Of a stretch of DNA of 64,000 bases, positions 38,521 to 49,823 are shown in pieces (positions within the stretch are counted from its first letter, which is position 1; every line of letters starts with the position of its first letter). The stretch covers positions 22,840,227 to 22,904,226 of the forward strand of contig CM043808.1 of the NCBI GenBank assembly GCA_023974075.1, written 5' to 3'. The notes under the pieces are model-generated. The model saw only the letters and a list, made by a program, of their open reading frames with translations. It was not told the origin of the DNA and searched no databases. The position numbers were made by a program, and so were the translations under genes. This stretch comes from Chaenocephalus aceratus (lineage: Eukaryota > Chordata > Actinopteri > Perciformes > Channichthyidae).

Positions 38521-40185
38521 GGTCCGTGTACTTTTTGTCAGTTTGATTTTTCGTTTAAAGGTAAGTTTGAGAAACCGGCTCGAGATCGCTAGAATTTGAA
38601 AATACACAACCGGAGAAAATCTGCCACTTCCTTATAAAGCCCCTCCTCCAACACACACGAACGCGCACATGACCAATGAGGGCACGAGATAAGTGTGTGC
38701 CCCGATGGAAGGCTGACAGGCAGGCAGGCAGGTAGGCCAGGTAGGCCAATCCGTTTAGCCGGGCCGGCTAAACGGATTAGTTTAGATTAGACTTTTTACA
38801 GTATTACGGCTTCTACAGATGACATTTTTTTATGGATTTTTTGTCAAAGCACTTAAGATATTCATTGCTATCGGGATGTTAAGAGCATTCCATGGAATAT
38901 AACAAAAAGTGTATCTCGAGCCGGTTTCTGAAACGTACCTACCCCACCTTTAAACCAAAAGCCAAAAAACGGAAATACCAGCCTTTTTCCGTGTTTTCGT
39001 TTTTTATTTAAAACGAAAAAACGGAAAACCAAAGCCTTTTTCCCGTTGTTATTGTCTGAATCAAAAGACGGAAAACGAGAAACCCTAATTAAAAAAAGGT
39101 CCGTGTACGTAAAAACGAAAATACCAGCCTTTTTTAGTTTTAAATCAAAAACAAAAAAACGGGAAACCAAAGTCGTTTTATGAATAAAAAACGGATAACA
39201 AGAAGACCTAATTAAAAAAAACTGTCCGGTTTTGGTTTTTGATAACATTTCATTCAAATTCCGTTTTGTTTTGAAGAATGAAGAAAAGCAGTCCGGTGGA
39301 CCGGAAGTTAAAGAACATATTTCAAAATAAAAGACACGAGGATATAATGGCAATGCTGTAAAAGACCCAGAAGTCTGACGACCCTTGCCCCCCCTGCTTC
39401 CGGCACCCATGCTGACGAGGATACGTTTATTTCTGCATTCACATGCAGATATGCGTTTATAGAGATTAATACTTGTATGCAAGCTCTGTGCATAACTTTA
39501 TTTCGCTGACTTTCGGTTTGTTCTGTGTCGGCAAATCCAGTGTCCAGCTTGTCTGTGTGACAACCATTGAACAACGTCATGTTTGTTGCATACCTGCAAG
39601 ATTACCTGTGACAAATGTCAGCGATGTGAACAGAACTGTCACCCTACTTTCACCTGCACCCAGCAGCAAGCGGGAGAACAATATATCATACAGTCGACCC
39701 CTAAAACAGTTCACACAGTAATGGAACCGTTGTTAAGCATTATTTTGTCCAACTAGTCTCTACATTATGAATGTGATGTTTGTCTAAACTGCTAAGAAGC
39801 TGACAGCTGAGTTAGAGGTTAGAACAGAAAGACATGCAGGCCATAATCACTAGACGCTCAAAATAGTGTGTGTAAGGCTTACATGAACTGAATTGAAACA
39901 CTGTCCATTAGTTGATTAATAAACAAGACATTCAAGTCAAAGTTTTAGGCCTTTTCATTTGTAGCACGCTGTAAATATGGACTATGAATGAACACGTGCA
40001 AAGTGGAAAAACACAAATAGGTTTATTCTCAATACTCATAACAGTATCAGGCACAATGACTTTACTGAGAGTGAAGATGACATGAACATAGAGTTACTGT
40101 ATGGCACTGAAGACAAAATACAGTATATTGCATTTACCTCTTCCTCTACTTCTCTCTCCAAAAGTAGGCCTCCATTGTTGTGCAC
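38521..40185. repeat. left arm of the 4.9-kb inverted repeat
   Basis: Pairs with 42209-43465 in reverse orientation, apart from the nested TTAA insertion. Both arms contain the block CCTGCACCCAGCAGCAAGCG (near 39650 in this arm) and a block encoding VTTIEQRHVCCIPARLPV. Confidence 0.88.
38559..38949. mobile_element. TTAA-flanked MITE nested in the left arm
   Basis: A 391-bp insertion flanked by TTAA at 38555-38558 and 38950-38953, with inverted ends carrying GAAACCGGCTCGAGA and its complement. The right end begins AGGTGGGGTAGGTACG when read inward, while the left end lacks about 9 bp of this. TTAA duplication suggests piggyBac or Kolobok mobilisation. The mirror position in the right arm (near 43431) is uninterrupted, giving the empty site. 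Inside is a near-palindrome centred at about 38760 (15-bp arms, AATCCGTTTAGCCGG) and a (GGCA)n run at 38711-38728. Confidence 0.85.
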
Positions 40186-40360
40186 AACAAAGTGTTCAAG
40201 CTCAGGTTTCTAAGTGATATCATTTTAACATGTGCATTCTGGGTGCAGGGATTTGATAATTGAGTGTGGTATTTCAGTGGCAGTGTTTTGAAAACAACAC
40301 ACAGGCTGTCGGTTTTGAATAACGTGTCTAATGTAAATAAGAGTGTGTAGTTATTTGGTC

Positions 40361-40495
40361 AATCCAGTGTCCAGCTTGTCGCTGTGTGACACCATCATGT
40401 TTGTTGCGATACCTACAAGATTTACCTGTGACAAATGTCAGTGATGTACAGAAATGTCGACCTGCTTTCACCTGCACCCAGCAGCAAGCGGGAGA
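40361..40495 (+). repeat. third, partial copy of arm sequence inside the fold-back element
   Basis: Diverged direct repeat of left-arm sequence around 39530-39675: the AATCCAGTGTCCAGCTTGTC start, GACAAATGTCAG and the CACCTGCACCCAGCAGCAAG end are shared. It differs by small deletions, so it is older than the two arms or free of whatever keeps them alike. Confidence 0.75.
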
Positions 40496-40597
40496 CATGT
40501 TTCAAGTTGTACATGTGAAGTTACGTCTACAATTAGGAGGGTGAGTAATTAAGCTTTTATTTCTGTAGCGTTAAACTTATTGTTTTTCTTCAACAAG

Positions 40598-40790
40598 TTT
40601 GACTACATTGAAAGACAGAGGAGGGACAGTATGTGCATTCTTAATGAACATACTATGTATTTTTGTATGCGTCAGGGTGTTATGCTACAGGTCCATGAAG
40701 ACAGGCCCCACAGTAAGTTCAGGATGAAGTGTTACTGTCTTAATTACCGTCTGGTTCAACATGTTCCTGGGGATTTGGCTCATTTTAGAC
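40598..40790 (+). other. exon-like frame in the fold-back interior
   Basis: A plus-strand open segment between an AG preceded by a T-rich tract and a GACAG|GTTAGA donor. It reads FDYIERQRRDSMCILNEHTM, then KFRMKCYCLNYRLVQHVPGD and LAHFRQ. Composition is coding-like. I do not recognise the product. It may be captured host sequence or part of the element's own gene. Confidence 0.3.
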
Positions 40791-42015
40791 AGGTTAGACA
40801 CAGCCAATAGTAAAACATCAACTTTAATATAACTAGCACAAGGTAGCTACTCCCCAGAAATGGACTGACTGGTAGGTGTGTGCTGCACAGAGGTCACAGT
40901 TGTGTTTTGTTCCTGTTCTGTTGTTAAAGAGTTATTTTTCTTCGTTCATAGTGTAAAATTAAATCAATTCATATCAGTATAAGAAGTTGTAAGTATAGAA
41001 AAGAACAAAGTCATATAGGAACAAAGATATGACTTATTTTGTACTCCTTAAAATAGCACAATGTTATTAAACCAAAATGTTACCATAAAAGAAATAATAC
41101 AAAGCAAACTGAATACGTATTTATTTTGTTTCTCTTCTTACAGGTGGGGCTGAAAGACTCGACCCCCGTTGAAGCATCATGGCTGCAGGTGTGGCGTGTG
41201 TTACTCTCCTGCTCCAGTCACATGACTCCCAGTGGGTCCCCAGTACTCAGCTGTACAGAGCAGAGCAGCAGTGGTACAAACCAAGAACTATGGCAAGTCT
41301 GAGAATAATGTCATTGTAATTCAAATGCTAAAACTACACACTCATCATTTCTATATCTTGCTTAAACCCACAGTGTGTAAAACCAGGCCCGGAAGAGAAC
41401 ATGCCTGGGATGTCCACAAATCCAAAGCAGAGAACAATGTCAGAGAGAGTAAAGTGAGAGATTAGTAGTTATGTGAAAGTAAGCTATGCACACAGAATAG
41501 TTTATGTGTTGATGTCTCTGAGAGCTGAGAGCTGCTGGATCTGTCTGCCCTCAAAGTGCCAGGGATCTACAAGGACTTCTTCTGCACCATAGGTATCCCT
41601 GTGAGGTGCCACTAGTGGACTCTGCTCTCGATAAAGTTCAAGCTGGCAGTCCTTTGTCATATGAACATCACCATGACAGCTAGAAGTCACACTGCTGCCC
41701 ACCACCATGCTCCACCACGGCCAGATCTACCACTGTCTGGCTACAGACTACAACCACCTGCATGCGTTTTTTGTTGTTGTGAACATCAACAGCTGCCCTT
41801 AAGGGGATAGTTCTGGTCTTTTGAAGTGGGGTAGTGTGTGGTATATATCCATAATCAGTGTACTACCTACATTAGTCGTGTGGAGAAACATATAGGAGCA
41901 TAGCCATGTACTGCTGAGGACGTGGGCAGAACCAACATTTATTTTATTCACCCAAAAAAGCTATATCAGTTTAAGTGTACGTTATTTAATGCTAAATATA
42001 ACGATTTTTTTTCAG

Positions 42016-42246
42016 GTGGGCCTTCATTTTTGGGTGGATTGCTGCTGGATTAGGTTTTGTTTCTGTGCTGGTACTCCTGTCTCTCCTACTAACTGGGGTC
42101 GTGCCGACCGCTGTCTTCTGGAGGTTATACACTGACTGGATAAGAACCTCAGCCCCATTTCAAACAATCCAAACTATCATCTTAAAGTCTCTTGAGGTCA
42201 AGAGTTATGTGCACAACAATGGAGGCCAATATCGGAGCGAGAGTTA
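42016..42246 (+). other. exon-like frame with a predicted membrane helix
   Basis: After the acceptor TTTTTTTCAG the frame reads WAFIFGWIAAGLGFVSVLVL and LSLLLTGVVPTAVFWRLYTD, an obvious hydrophobic helix with an aromatic, charged end. It continues through IRTSAPFQTIQTIILKSLEV, crosses into the right arm at 42209 and stops at 42244-42246. The acceptor, one-base start phase and hydrophobic pattern look like a real exon. No family recognised. Confidence 0.35.
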
Positions 42247-43465
42247 GAGGAAGAGGTAAATGCAATATACTGTATTTTGTCTTCAGTACCATACAGTAAC
42301 TATATGTTCATGTCATCTTCACTCTCAGTAAAGTCATTGTGTCTGATACTGTTATGAGTATTGAGAATAAACCTATTTGTGTGTTTCCACATTGCATGTG
42401 TTCATTCATAGTCCATATTTACAGCATGCTACAAATGCAAATGCCTAATACTTTGACTTGAATGTCTCGTTTGTTAATCAACTAATGGACAGTGTTTCAA
42501 TTCAGTTCATGTAAGCCTTACACACACTCTTTTGAGCGTCTAGTGATTATGGCCTGCATTTCTTTCTGTTCTAACTGAGCTGTCAGCTTCTTAGCAGTTG
42601 AGACAAAGATCAAATTCATAATGTAGAGACTAGTTGGACAAAATAATGCTTAACAACTGTTCCATTACTGTGTGAACTGTTTTAGGGGTCGACTGTATGA
42701 TATATTGTTCTCCCGCTTGCTGCTGGGTGCAGGTGAAAGTAGGGTGACAGTTCTGTTCACATCGCTGACATTTGTCACAGGTAATCTTGCAGGTATGCAA
42801 CAAACATGACGTTGTTCAATGGTTGTCACACAGCGACAAGCTGGACACTGGATTTGCCGACACAGCACAAACCGGAAGTCAGCGAAATAAAGTTATGCAC
42901 AGAGCTTGCATACTTGTATTAATCTCTATAAACGCATGTGAATGCAGAAATAAACGTATCCTCGTCAGCATGGGTGCCGGAAGCAGGGGGGCCAAGGGTC
43001 GTCAGACTTCTGGGTCTTTTACAGCATTGCCATTATATCCTCCTGTCTTTTATTTTTGAAATATGTTCTTTAACTTCCGGTCCACCGGACTGCTTTTCTT
43101 CATTCTTCAATACAAAACGGAAAATTGAATGAAGTTGTTATCAAAAACCAAACGTTTTTTTTGTATTAGGTCTTCTTGTTATCTGTTTTTTGATTCAGAC
43201 AACATAAACAGGAAAACGGCTGGTGTAAAAAAAAGGCTGGTATTTTCGTTTTTTAGTCAAACGTTAAATCAAACTAACAAAACGTACAGACTTTTTTTGG
43301 TCAGGTTTTCTCGTTATCCGTCTTTTTATTCAGACAACAACAACGGAAAAACGGCTTTGGTTTCCCGTTTTTTCGTTTTAAATCAAAAACGGAAAAAGGC
43401 TGGTATTTCCGTTTTTTGGCTTTTGTTTAAAACGAAAAATCAAACTGACAAAAAGTACACGGACC
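42209..43465. repeat. right arm of the 4.9-kb inverted repeat
   Basis: Reverse-complement partner of the left arm, without the nested insertion. A plus-strand ATG at 42220 opens MEANIGARVRGRG, ending at a donor-like GTAAAT. The left-arm copy of this start has a stop after eight codons. Confidence 0.88.
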
Positions 43466-43471
43466 GAAATG

Positions 43472-43659
43472 CAAGACTTCTTTGTGGTCTTCAGCATCTA
43501 GTAAAGGTTGGCATTTCATTTCTCTTTAAAAGGACGCCAGTATTGATACAAAGTCAAAAGAGATGCTCTAAAAGCTACAGGACAAGTGCAGTAGCGCCCA
43601 TCTTTCTTCCCCTTTTAACCTGTTTTTACAGAGAGGTCCTGCAGACGGCAAAGGTTTAG
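43472..43659 (+). pseudogene. open frame split by the fold-back element, 3' part
   Basis: Continuation of the frame that starts at 38397, resuming after the right-hand GAAATG duplication with ARLLCGLQHLVKV and ending at a TAG. The downstream residues are less convincing as protein, so the true exon may end earlier, for example at a donor-like AAAG|GT. Confidence 0.3.
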
Positions 43660-44416
43660 CACTGATTACGGGGAGGCAAAATTGCAAGCTTTCATTTCCA
43701 CCTTAGGCTAATGTCTTTTTTAGGAAAAACAGACGGGTTCAGAGAGACAGGGCACGTACCGTCTGTGCTAAAATGTTAGACAATGCCCGCTGCGTGCAAT
43801 GAGGTCACAAGGTTGACTTGTTGACGCCAGCACCAATCTATGAAAATTAAGCAAAATCTGATGACTTAGTCGTGTTGACAGGCATCCAGGAAAGTTCGAT
43901 GCATGCTAGTTAGTTTTCACCTCCAGAGTGTCTGGCACAAGAGACAAGGACGTGGCACAAGAGAAAAGTAAAATATGAAAAGCAAATGAGAGAAAGTGAA
44001 TAAAGAGCTGCATGTGAAAAAGGCAAACAGAGATGTGACCGGCGACTTCCCATGAGTGGTTTTCTTTTATCTTTCAAAAAAGTACACATGTTTTCTTGAC
44101 TCAGATTTTAACTTCATTTATTGGTAGCAGCTATTTAAATAGAGTGAGGGCAAGGGAGACAGGAAAACTGTGGCCTACTTACAACAGTCGCTGAAAAGCA
44201 AATGAACGAATGACTCTTGAAGGATTTAGCGAGGAAGATAAGGAAGTAAAGAGAAAATGTACAGTGAGTTGAACTGTACTTTAAAATAAAGATACAGCTT
44301 AGGATGTTTGTTACCTTCCTGTGGAAAGCACAATGTCAGTATGGTTTATTTTAATGGGACACTTCTCCTTCATGTACAGTAGTGAGTTCTCTCAGGTGAC
44401 CCCTTTGTCATTGCAG
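43660..44416 (-). other. utrn large intron between two fold-back elements
   Basis: About 0.75 kb without a recognised feature. It ends on the plus strand in the acceptor-like tract CCCTTTGTCATTGCAG. Confidence 0.5.
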
Positions 44417-46030
44417 GGCTGTGATTTATGGGCTCAGAACAGTCTCATAATACACACATGCACACAGAAGGATTCAAACTTGTATTTCCGGATCCATACT
44501 TGTGTTTTTCAATGCACACACAAATGTATTCCGTTTCATATACATGTAAATAAAATCCAAATACAGAAAAAAGTTTTACATATGTATTTTTGATCCTCAC
44601 TTATTAGTTTCCCGTTTAAATCCCCTGAACATGCAAACACAAACAGCGTTCTGTGCACGGATCGCTTTGCATTCGTGTGTGGGTTTTTTGAGACTCCCCT
44701 GACGGTCAGCCGATTCGTACTTGTAATTTTTTCTATCTATAGCCAATCAGATGTCTCCTTCATTCTAAACCAATCACACGAGCGCGCCCCCACGAGGGTA
44801 AGATTACGCATTTTGCGCAGTCCGGTCAGCTCGCTAAACAGAGGGAGGAGCATCAGGCTATGCAGAGCAGCGTGTCTCCATCAGACTCAGCAGCTGATCT
44901 GATCTCTCTCTCGCGTCCGGTTACACTTCACTCGCGTTTATGTCCATATCGATCAGATCCAGCTCTCCTGATCGGCCTTTATAGAGAGCACCGATCAAAC
45001 TAAGAGTGAATATCGGCCGATAATGACCGGCGGGGCTCCCCCCGTTAACAGGTCTAGCACTGGCTTCGTAGTGCACTGATCGATTAGGCTAAGCTAACCT
45101 GCTGCTGCTCCCGCCACACTCACAACAACTTCATACAGACATAAATAAAGCAGCTGTATTCGCCATACAGGAAACACACATTTAAAACGGTTTTGCCTGC
45201 CGTTTTTGTGTACACAAGCATTCATCAATGGTTTGGAAAGTGGCGCGGTGCCTTAATAATATAAAGGCTTGTATTTTCGTGCATTTCCTGTTCGGAAAGT
45301 GGCGCTGTACTGAGAGTGGAGATGTCCTGACATTAGCGCCTGCAGGCAGGCTCCATGGACCTGTCGGCTCCGGACTGCGCAAAATGCGTACATGAAGCAC
45401 TACGTCATGAACGCAAGAAATCTACCCTCGTGGGGGCGCGCTCATGTGATTGGCTTAGAATTGAGGAGACATCTGATTGGCTATAGATAGAAATAATTAC
45501 AAGTACGAATCGGCTGACCGTCAGGGGAGTCTCAAAAAACCCACACACGAATGCACAGCGATCCGTGCACAGAAAGCGGTGTGTGTTTGCAGGTTCAGGG
45601 GATTTAAACGGAAAACAAATATGTGAGGATCAAAAATACATTATGTAAAACTTTTTTCTGTATTTGGATTTTATTTACATGTATATGAAACGGAATACAT
45701 TTGTGTGTGCATTGAAAAACACAAGTGTGCATCCGGAAATACAAGTTTGAATCCTTTTGCGGATCATGAAATACAAGTGTGAATCCTTCTGTGCGCATGT
45801 GTGTATTATGAGACTGTTCTGAGCCCATAGTGATTGGCCCCGTTGTGACTCTCAAACATGGGTACATCGATGGGGTCACTGGAAGGTTGCTTTTCATGCA
45901 GCATCTCACACAGTGGTGCAGACAGAAGGCAGATGGCAGCCTCATGTCTGAATGCATAACAACATCTATGTCAGTAGAAAAGGAATGTCTCTGGGCACTG
46001 CTACAGCAAAGCCAGAGAATGCAAATAAAG
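44417..46030 (+). pseudogene. exon-like frame interrupted by a fold-back element
   Basis: On the plus strand, acceptor TTTGTCATTGCAG (44416) is followed by one base and AVI. The frame is then interrupted by the 1.4-kb element at 44427 and resumes after the second GTGATT as GPVVTLKHGYIDGVTG, MQHLTQWCRQKADGSL and CLWALLQQSQRMQIK. It ends at a donor, AAAG|GTAGAC (46030). Removing the element and one copy of the 6-bp duplication leaves one open frame with coding-like residues. The product is not recognised. If real, the exon is broken in this genome. Confidence 0.4.
44427..45829. mobile_element. fold-back element, 1.4 kb, with ~410-bp arms
   Basis: Ends TATGGGCTCAGAACAG and its complement are flanked by a perfect 6-bp duplication GTGATT (44421-44426, 45830-45835). 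The arms run from 44427 to about 44835 and from about 45370 to 45829. Matching blocks include TTTTATTTACATGTATATG-like, GATCCGTGCACAGAA-like and CGGCTGACCGTCAGGGGAGT. The centre (about 44836-45370) is unique and has no transposase. The 6-bp duplication is the same length as for the larger fold-back element, but their ends differ. Confidence 0.87.
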
Positions 46031-49000
46031 GTAGACATTGTTTGTATTGTCTAAAAAGATGTTGACTTATTGTCCTGGAGAATTGGTTCTGATTCTATAA
46101 ACTACAAGGCCATAAACAATTCTGAATATTGCCTTATAAAGAATGAAGTATGTTTTATTTCTCTGAAGCGGCGATGGTTTCTCTATGCTTCATTATTTGA
46201 CATCCAACTAAACTAAGCTAAGAGATCATGAATCACGTTTTCCTTACCAAACAATGCTTCAAAGATGTTAATAATTAAAATGTCAGCTTTTCAAGAATAA
46301 ACTGTAGTTTATAGTCTGAAGGTTATGTATTTTAGACATTAACCAGTCATCATTGAAAGGTTTTGAATTAAAGACCAATTATTGTTTCTCAGTCCACAGA
46401 AAGAGCAAGCCTTACTCCACCTGGTAGTGGATCCTTCAACTGATCAGAAATATGAAAATCACCGGGTTAGCTAGTCACCTGCCAACCCAAATATGCAGCA
46501 TGACATATTACCATAAAGGTCACACAGTGAAACTAGACTGCATTAATAAAACGAAATGCCACAGAAAGGCAGGAAGACAAACACTCTCATCAGACTCAAC
46601 CTTCAACACAAAGAAATAAGTGAAATACCCCAGGCTGAAATGAAAAATGACATCAAATCATAATTTTTTCCCATTTATATAATATTTACAACCACAGTCC
46701 TCTACTGAGACGGAAATGATGAGGAGCTGGAAGGTGAGTCCTTGAGTAAAGAGAAAGGGAGAGCCAAGTATAAGAAAGGAACAAAACTATAATATGTTCT
46801 GGAAAAATTGGTCTTTTCATGTACTTCACACCGAGTGTACTGATAAGGAGCCATGCTGTCGTAGGAGTGAAGAAGCAATGAGTACAGAGTTAGTCACCCT
46901 ATTTTATCCATGAAATTAAGCAATGACACATACCATCTTTAGTACACTCAAATCGGCTCAACTCAAAACTAAGGAAAAGTTTTCCTTTCTTTTTACAAGT
47001 GTTTTGCCTAAAATGGATATTTTTTAGGAGATCTCAAAAAGACTTGACCATGAAAATGTGGCTTTAGACACCAAAACAGCTTCCCCCAGGCTAAGTTTGT
47101 GTGTTTTGTTTGTGCCGGCAGTATATCACTGAGACACAGCCCTCGTGAAATCTAATTGTGCATGAACACACTTCTTTCACAAAGTAAAGGTGTATGTTCT
47201 TTAAAAATATATAGATAAAACGTATTATAAAGCAAGACAAGTTCTAATGTACTTATCTTCTCAGTACATCTCTCTCTAAAATAATACAAACAAATGCACA
47301 GGAATCAAGACTGAAAGAAGCTATTTAAGCCACCATTTTCCAAATCGCCGGTTTAGTAATTCCAGTACATCATGGCCTAAAACATCATAATCATTTCAAA
47401 GTGTGTCAGTCCAGCATTAACAAAGCACTCAGAACACTCAATACAGACAGCCAGGCAGAGGCAGGAAAGAGAAAAACGATGGAAATAGAGTTAGCGACAA
47501 AGTGTATGTGACGTCTTAACTGTGCAGCCAATCATCGAACATTGACAAACCCCAATCAGTAACTCCAGTGTTAAAGCCATTAATCAATCTGTTCTGCTCT
47601 GTGACAAACTGGAATAAGTGGCAAACCGGCTGTGTGCGCACGCCTGAATGTGTCTCTGCAAGTGTATCTGTTGGTTAATTAATGTATGCTGGTGAACTCA
47701 GCAATTAGGTGTTGAGTGACACGTCTATGGAAAGGTTCAAGCCCTAAATGGATTTAACACCTAGCTTACGGTCCAGGCTGGTCAGTGCAAGTGTAAAAAC
47801 AGAAGCAAAAAGGCTTCAACAGAAGAAAAAGTGTAATCTCTCCCCGACCAATGTAAAAGTCACCGGGGCCCATCAGGCCATTCACAATAAACTTCTAAGA
47901 AAAAGGAGACAGAAATGAAATAGAGAAAAACTACTCTGCTGCCTGTTCTGAAATTGGAGAAAATAAGTGAATAAAATCCACAATAGCAAAATGAAAAAGT
48001 GAGTTATAACACAGACCTAGCCTGAGGCCATCTTCCATTACACTGACTATTTGTACCCTCCAATTCATCCCCTTTACACATGCAGTTTCCAGAAGCAATT
48101 CAGCAACACAGCCAATATCCCTCACACCACTGGGAAAATATAACTCTGGGGTCTGGGAGCCATCCAATCAGACTTACAACTGTTTCATATGATGAAATGG
48201 CATCGTGGCAGCGTAATAGCCTGCAATGCCCGAGAGAGCATTGGCTGGACATCACCATTCAGTGTGAATTCACATCCGAGTGCTAAGTGCATTAACTGCA
48301 TTACGCCTTGCTCAGCTGTGGAGGTTTTTATTGCTCTTTTGTTAAATTGTATTTTTATATTAGCCATACTGAGCTGCCTCATTCATTTCTTTCAAAAACG
48401 AAACTCTGGGCAATCTTTGAGTTTTCATCTCGAAAATCACGCGTCAGCTTGCTCAAACAATCATCTGCTTACGCTGGCCCTACACCAGAATAATAATTGG
48501 GTCTATTTTGTGTCCAATGTTTCCCTCCCAACAGACGCGGGGCCATTCTCGATCTGATGCTGGTCTGAAGATATTCTCCACACAAAAGATTCCGTACGAG
48601 GGGCTTACAGAAAGGATGCTCGTGCTAGCAACTGGATAGGAGTTCCTTCAAATCATAAATACCAAATTTGTTTTTTAAGAACAATCATTGTGGCCAGATA
48701 TAATTACTCTAATGCCTTCCATCCAGCTCCATCCAGTTTGTAATCATAATTGAAGGCATTCAAATATCCGTACCAGAGGTTTGAATGTCTGGGAAGGAAC
48801 AATGAACAGCCTCCTGCAGCCCGACAATAAATGAGCATGATTGCCGTCTCTCCTCTCTATTATGCTTTACCGGCAGTCTGGCCCTTTTTAAGCTTGACGG
48901 ACATTTGTCATAAAAATGGAAACTTTCCTATAATAGTTGGGCTCGTAAATCACTTAACATTGATTTATTTCATGCACTGAGGCCTTGTTTCCTGAGCTTT

Positions 49001-49730
49001 CTTGACCCTGTCTCCTGACTTAAAAGGTATATCTGATTTGTCTAAGCTACTCAGGATTAGTCAGTATTTTAAATATGACAGGTAATGCTGAAATATTCCA
49101 TTACATTTCTAAGGTACCCTGACCAAAATAACTGTTCAAAGTTGAATGTTAATAAAAATATTGTTTCAAGTTTGTCTTACTTTAACCAAACCTCAAACGA
49201 TCAAGTGCGGTGATGTCATGCTGGTTGCCGTTTATGTTATTATCAACGTGTCAGTGCTGTTTTGTTATATAAAAAGAAAAATAACATTATGCTGAGGATC
49301 ATGAGGCCTAAACCTATGGTTATAGGGGTCAGTTAGTTCATGTAGGGATGGTGAGGTGGTGAAGAGAGCAACTTGTATCAGTGCGGTCAGTCTTAGTTCG
49401 TGTTTGCTGAAATGTTAACACATTGTACATTGGCTGTGACCAAACTGATAAAGAATATCTGCTTCACATTCAGGGTAGGCATTTTTGACATTTCTTGTTC
49501 GTTTATCGTTCTTCCTTTTCATTTCCTCTTGCATGGTCGACGAACGTGTTTCTGTTCCGACAAGATGCCAGTGACACTGACTGTCATGGCAACCGGCACT
49601 TGCAGATCATGATGCTAGCTGCATAATATCATGGCCAATAAACAATAAAGCTTCTCCACATAGTTTGCTTCAGATAGCCGATGCCTTTCCAGTGCTTTTA
49701 AATCCTGGCTCGGAAAAAAACCTTTTCACA

Positions 49731-49774
49731 CTTTGTCTTGTCCTTGAATTCAACCATTCAAGGACAAGACAAAG
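49731..49774. repeat. perfect 18-bp hairpin
   Basis: CTTTGTCTTGTCCTTGAA at 49731-49748 pairs perfectly with its reverse complement at 49757-49774 across an 8-base loop. The stem is rather short for a microRNA precursor unless flanking bases extend it. Confidence 0.9.
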
Positions 49775-49800
49775 AGCAAACAAATACACCTGAAAAGTAG

Positions 49801-49823
49801 CTGGTGGATAAGATATCCACCAG
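49801..49823. repeat. perfect 10-bp hairpin
   Basis: CTGGTGGATA and TATCCACCAG pair perfectly around a 3-base loop (AGA), only 26 bases after the 18-bp hairpin. Confidence 0.9.

Larger units (their letters stand above)
38521..43465. mobile_element. fold-back transposon, 4.9 kb, with ~1.26-kb inverted arms
   Basis: The outer ends are GGTCCGTGTACTTTTTGTCA and its complement, flanked by a 6-bp duplication GAAATG (38515-38520, 43466-43471). The left arm (38521-40185) and right arm (42209-43465) are inverted copies of about 1.26 kb. The left is longer only because of a 391-bp insertion. Arms are highly similar; one shared frame is identical for more than 50 residues. Outer arm parts contain repeated AAAACGG / CCAGCC units. 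The centre (40186-42208) holds another partial copy of arm sequence and exon-like frames. No transposase is recognisable and the superfamily is unassigned. Confidence 0.85.

Noticed and set aside
42772..43059. Plus-strand frame in the right arm as a separate gene
   Set aside because: The same bases are present inverted in the left arm, and frames exist on both strands. It belongs to the fold-back repeat.
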